This document shows positions 9,009-18,792 of a stretch of DNA of 64,000 nt, one piece after another; positions within the stretch are counted from its first letter, which is position 1; each line of letters opens with the position of its first letter. The notes under the pieces were generated by a model. The model worked only from the letters and a program-made list of their open reading frames with translations, did no database searches and was not told the origin of the DNA. Source of the DNA: Leptodontidium sp. MPI-SDFR-AT-0119 (Eukaryota; Ascomycota; Leotiomycetes; Helotiales; Leptodontidiaceae); NCBI GenBank assembly GCA_020726505.1, contig JAHLEZ010000007.1, positions 1,488,001 through 1,552,000 on the forward strand, in the 5' to 3' direction. A program made the translations under genes and the position numbers.

Positions 9009-12000
9009 TTAGATACTTGCCCTCCGAGGAGCCATAGTCCGGCGAAGAGCCTTCTTCTCTTCTGTCTCATCAACCAACGGAAGAACTCCTTGCTCCCGCA
9101 TCTTTGCCAGGTACTCCTGCCCAAACTTGTACCCAACCTGGTAGATCTCATCGAACTTCCCAAAGTCTAGCGTACCATAATCGTCAATTGGAGGTCGCAT
9201 ATAATGACACCCAGGAGTTGTCTTGGCTCTCTCCAAAGCATCAACGCTCGACACATAAGCCAGGCGTGCCTGGATCTCGGCAAGTGTAGGCGGATTTGGA
9301 AAAGAGGAGAAAGGGTTCCATCGATTTGCAAAAGCCCAGAATCCTGACAGGGAGTCTCCGAAGGTCTGAGGTGTATCATCATCGAGACTTCCTACATCGA
9401 TGGCAAAGATAACATCTGCTCCTAGAGACTTCATGTGAGAAACCGTCAAGTTGTCGACGTAACCTCCATCAAGAAGCATACTGCCTTCATCACACAATGG
9501 TGGAAGCAGTCCAGCGAGTGACATGGAAGCTCTGACGTATCTCCAGGCATATCCGCTGGTGTGTATCTCCGATCTGCTTTTGCTGATGTTCGTCGTGTTG
9601 CAGTAGTACTCAAGCCAGAAGTCCTCAATCTGGGTATTCCCAAAAGTCTTGAAAATGCCACGATTGAACTCATGCCCAGTAGTGTACGATGCAGAAGGGT
9701 ATGTGAGATCCAAAGCAAAACGCCACATGCTCGCCATGCGCCCTGCAAACTTCTTTGCTCGACCGTACATTGGGACGACATCTGCATCCCGTGCATACAG
9801 GGCACCAATAAACGCACCGATGGAGGTACCTCCAATGATGTCGATCGGAATACCAGCTTCTTCTAAAGCTCTAATAATACCAACTTGAGATATTCCTCGG
9901 GCTCCTCCGCCACCCAGGACGAGCCCGATGGACTTGCCGCAAAGTCGTCTTGCAATCCTATGGAAGTCTCCTTTGAAAGGGGTCTCTGCGGAGTACAAGG
10001 GAGTTTGTCGTACTCGTCGAGATGTGTATTTCTGAATCTCGGCTTGGATTACCTGAACGCGTTGCTTCAAAGCCGACCCAAATTTCCTTGCTTGGGGATG
10101 GACGGGGACTGAGCTTGAGCGAAATGCCATCTGGACATGATGATGACCGCCATTGATCCACACACGATTGCGCAGCCATGCTCTTGTCAAGCCTTGGGGC
10201 GAGAATCTGTCTGCGTGTAGCAGAACCAACTCTTTTCGTGCTGTAGTTTTCATCCCTAGAAGAAAACGCTCATACTCGCCAATCGCTGGCGAGCCTTCAG
10301 CTAATCCGACCAGAAGAATGCAATCAGCTTGGCTGATGCAGGTTTGGGTCCATGGAGAGTTGACATTGGTATCTAGGTAGGGATCATCAGTACTTGGGTC
10401 TTGGTTAAAGCACTCGGGAAAGACGAGTAAGAGGATGTGGTAACTTACCAGCAACGTACAGCACCAAGCCATACTTTTCCTCAAGATCTGCCAGGTATTG
10501 CGAAAGCTTCAGCTTTCCCATGCGACTGAAGGCATGCCTTCCGAGATGGTTCAAAATAGCTGCATGATTAAGTGACGTGACACCGTTTGTTGCTCCTATT
10601 TGAGTGAGAGCATTCGTCAATCGACTCGCGAATTCGACAACGGGTACACCGGCAGTGACAGGGAGGATTGCTACAGTTCGTAGATTGATTGTTGATGAAA
10701 CTTTGTTGTTGGTGGCACCGGTCGTTTTCTCCTTCCCTTGAACGAAGACCGGATCTTCTACCAAAGACCGCATGCGGGATGCTATGATTTTGGAGATCTT
10801 GATGGTAATTCCTGGATGCTCCTGAGCAAGACTGTTGAATAAAGTTCGTGGGAATTTTGCGAGCTCCGTGTCTCGAATAGCGTGCAGTGTCGCAGGTCGC
10901 ACTGACTCGGTCATGACTTCCAGCTCACCAACACTTTCCCCCTGGCCATATTCGCCTACGACTTTCATTCCTGCTTCTTCATTGTTCGTGACCAGGCGGA
11001 GACGGCCATTTAAAACGATGTATATGGCATCGCTATCATCCCCTTGATGATAGATGACTTGGCCAGCGTTGACCTGAACCCACTCCAGAGCAAAGTCAAT
11101 GTGTAGAATGAGTCTGGGTAAGAGACTTGTCAGCCGCTTTGCCATAGTGAGAAGAACGACTGGGTATTTCTCCACTATTCTTTCCAAAGAAGATCGAGGT
11201 AGGAAGCCAACATAGACGTCTGTTTTGGCCACAACATCAATGAATGATCGATACGATGAGATCGTACCAATGTAGCCGGCAATTCCACCGGGTTTGATCA
11301 GGGCTAGACTCTTTCGACCAGCAGCCTTTCGCTTTCGGCCATCTGTGCCGCCGTTTCCCATTACTGAGCCAGATGTGCGAGAAGATCCAGTCCGTGTGCG
11401 TGAGAGGGGAGCAAGAGTCTCGTGGCTAGGTCTAGCATTTGATGATGTTTGGTGGGAATGAGCCAATACAATAGAATCGGACTTGTCATCGAGGGGAACG
11501 GTGACATCTAAGAATCCATCGATTACATAGTAAAGCCCGGGATTCCGCTCGCCTTGCTCCACCAGCACCGATCCTTTCGGAAAGAAAACGATTTCTACCT
11601 CGTCCTTGAGCTCATGGGCAAGGCCTTGGGTACTTGGATAGCCACCGACACTAATACCACCAGAGGTCATTGACTCCGTATCTCCATCTGCAGAACCCTC
11701 GTAAGGATCGATGAAGCCGAATGCATTATTGCTGAAGACGGCCTTTTGCCTTTTCTGGTCGTATGACACAAGCCTTGGGGAAGCCTCCACCGAATCAGAC
11801 ATTCTCAAAGCATTTTTGGTGTTTGTCAAGCCGATGGCTTTGAATATGCACTCCAGGATAGATCCACGAAACATACTGTCCTCATCTATAGACTCTTGAC
11901 GGTGAAGAGTCCTTCGTGGATTGGCGGGACCGTTGAATGGATTGAAAGATCTTTGTGCAAGCGGGCTCTGGGTGTCATGGTGCCAAACTTCAGGACCAGA

Positions 12001-13795
12001 AGGACCTGATGGTGGCCCCGAGCCAAAATTGCTGACTCGACGTCCGCCATTCCGAGACATTTGTATGTTTGTGAGTAGATCCCCCGGACTTGGGCTCGCG
12101 CCGATATCACTCCCTGGTGATGGCTCTGCACGTGCAGAATGTGAGGATGCTGTCTTTCCCGACAATGCATGCAAAGTAGCCTCCTTTCGGAGACTGTTAC
12201 TGGATCGTCTTCTACGGCCGGCACCTGCATTGTGCAGAGCGATACCCTTGCTACCTTCTTCAACACCAATTCGCTCACGCTCACGGATGAACTTCTCTTT
12301 TAGTCGCTCTAAAGCGTCTCCTCGCAAGAAGTTTGGAAGCTCGTAGGTTGTGTACTTGTTCATGTGCTTCTCTGTACGCAAAACCTCACTCGTCAATCCA
12401 AGATACGAGTGTCCTGTAGCCAAAGTTACCCTTTGCAATCTCGTCAAAATCACTTGAACGATATGAGCAGTAGCCTTTGGATATACTCTTGTTAGGCGAC
12501 GAAACGCACTCGCTGGGATGATGGCAATAGTAGTGTCAACAGTCGCTCTCGCAACGATGTCTGGGTGTGCAGAATTGGTCTGCGTTCTTCTAGGCATTGG
12601 CCGTTGTGGCCGTTGTTTCAGGGGTGGCCCATCGGGAGTGTCAAGAGATAGAGGAGGGATACGAGGTAGCGTGCCTCCAGCCGTAGGGCTTGCTAAGGTA
12701 GAGCAGCGGTCTCGAGACGATGCTTGACCACTTTGACTTGGAGCCCCGTATATGGGGCTTGTTGGTAGAGATGGAGGTGTCTCATGGTGATTATGATCGT
12801 AGGCAAAGCCAGCACTTGAGGGGAATCGCCGATGGCCATATGCCGATGAAGCACTGCCGTCCATTTCGTCATCTTCGTCGTGCCGAAGCTTTACATCTTC
12901 TGTAAACAGAGATAGAATTGAGAATAGGGAAGACATTGGAGCGCCATTCTTGACTTCGGTCAATAACTGGTAGCCCTGCTGCGTACTCCGCCGATATTGC
13001 CCCTCTCCACTATCTGATGAATCGTCCGGCTGGAATCCTGATGGTTCCGAATCCGAGCCTCTATTTTCCCGAGCAGACTTGACAAAAATTTCAACCAGGC
13101 CATCTACAACTAGACAGAAACCCTTTTCTTCTTCCAGATTTAGAGTCTCCCCCGCTATTAGTTTCCTTGTCTGCATAGTCCTCGTAAGCTCATGGAAGAC
13201 AGGCCGCTCCAAGTATCCAAACACTTTTATGGCGCTTAGAAACTCGTCCAAGTAGTTGGAAAAACCAGACTTGGCTCCTTCCTCCTGAGTATCCGGATAC
13301 AAGTCGATCTCAGGTTCTTTCCTCTGTGGTTCGGGTGGTAGTCGAGCGTACATGTTGAGAAACCTATAGCGGACGAACCAACTCAAAGTCGACACGAGGG
13401 CAATAGCGATTAGCATTCTAAGAAAACTATTAGTAAGGATAAAAAGTACTCAGTAGACGTACTCACAAAGTAGTTGCATTCATAGTGAACGTCAAGCTTG
13501 TGGAGAACAGGGTAAAGAGGAAGGTCGGCATGGTGATAGTTGAGAAAGTGATGATCCAGTAAAGAATTCCCGGAATGACCTTGATCATAAATAAAATCAT
13601 TCTCCCAAACAAACCGAACCATGACGACTGAACAGTCTGCGCTCCAGTAGTTGTGTTGGCCAGAGCCGAGGGGATTGTAGATTCCATGGCATTTGGCAGG
13701 CTTGTGACGCCTTCAACAAGCGCAGAAACAGTTTCGGACATCGCGAGGATAGACTGCTGAATACTATCAGCACTGGCGGCAGACCTGGCTGCCAT
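9009..13795 (-). CDS. NTE1: Lysophospholipase NTE1 (patatin-like phospholipase)
   Basis: ER membrane phospholipase B that deacylates phosphatidylcholine to glycerophosphocholine; homologue of neuropathy target esterase. Exons 13467-13795, 10449-13417 and 9009-10372 join in phase ([16 protein letters not shown] and [12 protein letters not shown]) to give 1553 aa, normal for the family. Exon 1 and the start of exon 2 hold two hydrophobic membrane segments. The middle contains cyclic-nucleotide-binding-like domains (around [14 protein letters not shown]) separated by Ser-rich linkers. The C-terminal patatin domain has the oxyanion motif GGGGARG, the nucleophile GTSIG and the catalytic Asp in DGGYVDN, so it looks active. 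It is divergent from SUI2 with 378 bp between start codons. Confidence 0.95.
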
Positions 13796-14173
13796 TACGA
13801 CGGTTCACTCTCCAGCTTCTTGAGCTCTCATTGTGTAAGGAAGGTGCGGAATTTGGACTCTGTTGTTGGTGCTTGTGAGGCAATGTACAATTCAAGTTGC
13901 AGAGCTTGGGCTTCTTGAACCTCGCTCCTCGTCCTCGTGAGCGCGGCCGCCGGAACTTGCCGCTCCCCACCAACCCACCAAAACCATCAAAAGATTGTGA
14001 CTCCAAACAACCAAACCCCATCCCTACGGCCAACATCACACTTGCGCGACTACAGGTCCCACCTTCTACGAGCCGATCAATTCTTCATATTTGAAGACAC
14101 AAATAGCCAGCGACGGAGCGCAAAGGAACCGCCCAGTACCAGTCTCGCGCCACCCCGCGCAACCACCACCAAC
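13796..14173. promoter_or_regulatory. Divergent promoter region NTE1 / SUI2
   Basis: This 378-bp region lies between two head-to-head genes. The half next to SUI2 is rich in CCA/CAACC stretches, as leaders of highly expressed fungal genes often are. I could not pick out a defined element with confidence. Confidence 0.4.
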
Positions 14174-15273
14174 ATGTCTTTAACAAATTGCCGCTTCTAT
14201 GAGGAGAAGTTCCCAGAGATCGATAGCTTCGTGATGGTGAACGTCAAGCAGGTACGCGGCATACTGGCAGATTTGAAAGCCGTAGGTGGAGATGATTCTA
14301 ACGGATTTGTAGATTGCAGAGATGGGTGCCTATGTCAAACTCCTCGAATACGACAACATCGACGGCATGATCCTGCTCTCCGAACTGTCGAGACGTCGTA
14401 TCCGAAGTATCCAGAAACTCATTCGAGTTGGCCGCAATGAAGTAGTAGTGGTTCTCAGAGTAGACAAGGAGAAGGGTATGGACATTTCGAAACATGGTAG
14501 CTATTCATACTGACAAGGCTGAACCACAGGTTATATCGATCTTTCGAAGCGTCGGGTTTCACCAGAAGACATTGTCAAGTGCGAGGAGAGATACAACAAG
14601 AGCAAGATGGTTCACTCGATCATGCGACATGTTGCGGAGAAGACACAACACCCCATCGAGGATCTCTACGAGCGCATTACCTGGCCATTGAATAAGAAGT
14701 ACGGGCATGCAGTAGATGCTTTCAAGCTGTCAATAACGTAAGTTACAATCTGCGAGGCTCTGGAAGCATTTACTGACTTGCTCCTGCAGCAATACCGATG
14801 TGTGGCAGGAAGTCTCGTTTCCCAACGATGTCGTGGCCGATGAGCTGAAGTCATATATTGGAAAGCGCCTGACACCTCAACCAACCAAGGTTCGAGCAGA
14901 TGTCGAGGTTACCTGCTTCGGTTACGAAGGAATCGACGCAGTCAAGACGGCGCTCAGGACTGCTGAGGCCCGGAACACACCTGACAACCAAGTCAAGGTT
15001 AAGCTGGTTTCGCCACCACTGTATGTCTTAACGAGTACTTGTCTGGAGAAGGCTGTTGGAATCCAAACTCTTGAGGCGGCCATCGTTGATATCCGGAAAA
15101 ACATCGAGGAAGCTGGAGGAAGCTGCATTGTTAAGATGGAGCCAAAGGCGGTCACAGAGAACGACGATGCTGAGTTACAGGCTCTGATGGAGAAACGAGA
15201 GAGAGAGAACGCCGAGGTCAGCGGAGATGAGAGCCAGAGTGAAAGTGATGAGAATGCCGTGGAGGTGATGTAG
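14174..15273 (+). CDS. SUI2: Translation initiation factor eIF2 alpha subunit
   Basis: Regulatory subunit of the eIF2 GTPase that brings initiator tRNA to the ribosome; phosphorylation of its conserved serine by Gcn2-type kinases slows general translation. Four exons, 14174-14251, 14313-14475, 14530-14737 and 14790-15273, join in phase to 310 aa, the usual length. The N-terminal S1 (OB) domain includes the phosphorylation loop [17 protein letters not shown], with the serine in the SELSRRR context. The helical and alpha-beta domains follow, and the tail is acidic ([14 protein letters not shown]), as in yeast. The start is fixed by [17 protein letters not shown]. Confidence 0.96.
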
Positions 15274-15520
15274 GGCATTTTGGGTTAATCAAAAGCATTG
15301 GTGATTCAGAACCGCATTGCAGGCGCATAGATGGCTAAGTCAACAGATGCAAGGCCATATTCTAGTATTGTCTGAATGAAATAAATAAACTTCATAAAAT
15401 TACTAGAAACTCTGGAAATGGGGGCTGTGAGATTCCTCGCAAGGCTACAAAGTGGCTGGCGAGGCTGAGGCTAGTTCCTGAAAACGAAACTTCAACTTTA
15501 CCCAGCCATCAACATCTGCA

Positions 15521-16168
15521 ATGTTATCAACCAGCATTTTGTCCCAGCTCAATCGCCGACTGCGATGGAGGCCTACCTGGCGCGAGCTTCGATTTTGGCC
15601 TTTGAGAATCCTGCCTTGGATTCCCGCCGTGATCTTCTTCAACGACCATGTTGGAGATATCGCATGGATCAATGGGCCATCAATGTATCCCTTTCTAAAC
15701 CCGTCCTTCAACGAGGATCTCTCGAGAGACCTTTGCTGGAATAGCAAGTTGAATCCCACGCAAAATCTCAAGAGAGGGATGATAATCTCGTACCAGTACG
15801 TCAAATATTCAGATATCCGGAAGAGCCACGCTTACAAAGACTGTTTTAGGAGTCCTGCCCACCCTGACGTCCAAGTGGTGAAGCGCATCATTGCTATGGA
15901 AGGAGATATCGTATATACACGAACACCTTGTCCAGTGCCTACCGTTCAGGTACCTGCAAATCATGTCTGGGTTGAAGGAGATAACAGGGACTCGACTAAG
16001 ACGCTCGACAGCAATACATACGGACCTATCCCATTGAACCTGATAACCGGGAGAGCCACACACTTCCTTTGGCCCTGGAGAAGAATAGGACCAATACGCT
16101 GGGAGGAGTTTGAAGGAAGGACGAGGGTTATCAATGGAAGGAAGGATGACGTTCCTGGGTGGGATTGA
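15521..16168 (+). CDS. IMP2: Mitochondrial inner membrane protease subunit 2
   Basis: Serine-lysine signal peptidase of the inner mitochondrial membrane that removes sorting signals from intermembrane-space proteins, in complex with Imp1. The catalytic serine lies in NGPSMYPFLNP and the lysine in VVKRIIAMEGD; the box with GDNRDSTKTLDSNTYGPI follows. A hydrophobic stretch (LRILPWIPAVIFF) near residue 30 is the membrane anchor. A 54-nt intron is predicted at 15796-15849 (GTACGT..CTTAC..TTTTAG). Splicing gives ISYQ|SPAHPD, matching the family, and 197 aa. The intron is a multiple of three without stops, so an unspliced message would add 18 residues. Confidence 0.9.
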   Translation: MLSTSILSQLNRRLRWRPTWRELRFWPLRILPWIPAVIFFNDHVGDIAWINGPSMYPFLNPSFNEDLSRDLCWNSKLNPTQNLKRGMIISYQYVKYSDIRKSHAYKDCFRSPAHPDVQVVKRIIAMEGDIVYTRTPCPVPTVQVPANHVWVEGDNRDSTKTLDSNTYGPIPLNLITGRATHFLWPWRRIGPIRWEEFEGRTRVINGRKDDVPGWD

Positions 16169-16886
16169 GATGGAGAAACTTGACATCCGAAAGGATCTGC
16201 GACCTCTTTATCATGTGTATGAAGTGAAAACCAAAACTCCCCTTCGTCCTGCAAGGCATTTCTATCTCCAGAATCAGTTGGCCTCCTTGCGGGTCTTCTT
16301 TCCAAAGCTCTGTTGGCTTCCATCTGATTGCCAACCAGAACAGATTTGGTTGCGTGAGGCAAGCTGGTTAGCCCATTCACCATCTCGGCCTCTGGAGATG
16401 CTTTTGGGATTGAACTACATGTGTATTATAATAGAAGAAGATACCCTCAAACTAAAACTCAATGTATATAGAAATGTTTCCCCAAAAGTTTATCCATACT
16501 TATGCGGATGTATACAATCTTGACTTGGGATGCAAGCGGAGTCTTGCATCAGCGAATTCACTTCACTTATAGTAGATTACTTATAGTAAAATTTTAATTA
16601 TATGCAAGTGAATCTCGATTTACTTTTTCTATTCACTGCTATTAGCACTGAAAGCTGATCTCAAGGTCGAGGAAGCATCAACCTCGAGAAAAGTGGCCCC
16701 TGATTGGCCAGCCTCGTCCTTACATAAACATGAAATTTGTATGCAGCAGTTGACGAGAACGAAAGCCGCGGATTATTTGCTCAAGACAACAAATCTCGCA
16801 TTACTCCACCACATACCGGATTAAGCTTCTCAAAGTTTCCGTCGAGAAGCCCTGAAGGCGACTCAATCGGAAAATTGAGAAAGGAC
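16169..16886. other. Intergenic, AT-rich, no gene seen
   Basis: About 700 bp. The section 16550-16650 is AT-rich with a short inverted pair (ATTCACTT / AAGTGAAT) around a duplicated CTTATAGTA. A frame in phase with the downstream carrier is open from 16737, but it starts after a TGA and has no ATG before 16887. Confidence 0.45.
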
Positions 16887-18228
16887 ATGTCCTTAGGCTC
16901 CTTGGTCGCCAATTTGTTCTCCGGATCAACACCAAGAAGTCAGGAGAATCGCAACCAGTTGGGCTTCGTTGATGATGGACTGGAGGGTGGGAAGCAAACC
17001 TTCGCGGATGCAAACTTTGATGCAAGGAGATTCAGGACGGAAAACATGGCACCGAAAGCGGTTGAGGAGGAGGAGTCACGGCCGCCATATCTACATGTAA
17101 GCTGGAAACCCTGGAGTTAAGCCCTCATTACTGATATCTATAGTCTATGATTGCTGGAGGACTAGGGGGTACGACTGGAGATCTTTTGATGCACTCTTTG
17201 GATACAGTCAAGACGCGACAACAAGGAGATCCTCACATTCCGCCAAAGTATGCCTCGATGTCTTCAACTTACGCCACCATCCTGCGACAAGAAGGAATAC
17301 GGCGTGGACTATATGGAGGCTGGGTACCAGCAATGCTTGGATCATTCCCCGGAACTGTTATATTCTTTGGAACGTACGAGTACAGCAAGAGGCATATGAT
17401 AGACTATGGCGTAACACCTCAATTTGCCTATCTCACAAGTGGTATGTTTTCGGGATAGCAGCAGGACTTCACAGAAATACTGACTGGCAAATAGGTTTCC
17501 TTGCAGATTTCGCCGCATCATTCGTCTACGTACCCTCTGAAGTGCTCAAAACTCGATTACAACTCCAGGGCCGGTACAACAACCCTTTCTTTCAGTCAGG
17601 ATACAACTACAAATCAACCGCACACGCCGCCAGAACCATAGTTCGCCAGGAAGGATTTTCAGCTCTTTTCTATGGGTACAAGGCTACGATATTCCGGGAC
17701 CTCCCCTTTTCAGCATTACAATTCACATTTTACGAACAAGCTCAGACCTGGGCTCGACAGTGGAAACAGAGTCGGGATATTGGACTGCCATTGGAGCTAT
17801 TCACAGGTGCTTCTGCTGGAGGGCTAGCCGGCGTTATTACCTGTCCACTCGATGTGGTGAAGACAAGAATTCAGACCCAAGTCAACGTGACCACGCAGTC
17901 AGCGAAACAACCCTGTTCACTGAAGCCAGCCTCATCCCAGGTTAAAGCAGGATCAGCAGCAATTAAACAACAAATCAGATCGATCTCTACCTCGTCTCCT
18001 TCAACACATCTGCCACGGCCAGGTTCGATAAACCTCGACACGTCTTCAGTCTTCATCGGACTGAAGCTCATTTACAGAACTGAGGGAATAGCTGGCTGGT
18101 TCCGTGGGGTTGGGCCTCGGTTTGTGTGGACGAGTGTCCAAAGTGGGTGTATGCTCTTCTTGTACCAAACTATATTGCGGAAACTAGAGGTTTTTACTGC
18201 TCTGGAAGACCAGGAGTCAGCGGTATGA
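16887..18228 (+). CDS. MME1: Mitochondrial carrier family protein, MME1/YMR166C type
   Basis: SLC25-type inner-membrane carrier. It resembles yeast YMR166C (Mme1, reported as a mitochondrial magnesium exporter) along its length, including GGLYGGW-like, [17 protein letters not shown] and [12 protein letters not shown]. Exons 16887-17096, 17144-17441 and 17495-18228 join in phase to 413 aa. The three repeat signatures are visible: [20 protein letters not shown] and [11 protein letters not shown] Ser/Pro-rich insertion of about 60 residues lies before the last two helices. The start at 16887 is simply the first in-frame ATG; coding-like sequence extends upstream to 16737 (RGLFAQDNKSR...), so an upstream exon is likely and the true N-terminus may be longer. 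Confidence 0.85.
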
Positions 18229-18792
18229 TGCGGAGAGGTCTGGTGGGCATGGCGGGGTATGGGAGCTTTGGAGCATTTTGTAGGCATATGTACTGTATAC
18301 TAAAAGCATTGGGCGGCGTTAAGCATGCATAGCATGCAGGATTAGACAATAGATCAGATCTTCACTTTTTGAGCATGCATATTATCATCCTATCCTTTCT
18401 CTCTTGTCCCTCATGAAATTGGCTCGGTTTGTAGCTCGTGCAATAGGTCTTTGATGCGGAATTTGGTTTGGTTTGGACATCCTTGAGCCTTTTGAGAATT
18501 CACTTAGAGGCAATTGTTTATTTTTTTTAACGACTATGACGTTTTCTTGCTAAACAACTATATCGAATGTTGCGTTGAAATTCTAGTGTTGAATATCCTA
18601 ACAGCGGGTACGTTGCCCGAAGTGACCAATCCACGATGGTCTAAGAAACACCGCCTGCCCACCTCGGAGCTTTCATCATCGCCCTCCAGAGAGAACCACG
18701 ACACTGAATTGCCATTTGGCAACGCCAATTCGCGCTCACGATTCAATCCGTTGACCTGACATAGATGCGATGGCCAATGTATCGTCCCAACA
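18229..18792. other. Intergenic between carrier and PPR gene
   Basis: 564 bp, AT-rich near 18500 with a T8 run. It presumably contains the carrier terminator and the PPR gene promoter. The leader just upstream of 18793 is GC-richer. Nothing else is recognisable. Confidence 0.45.
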
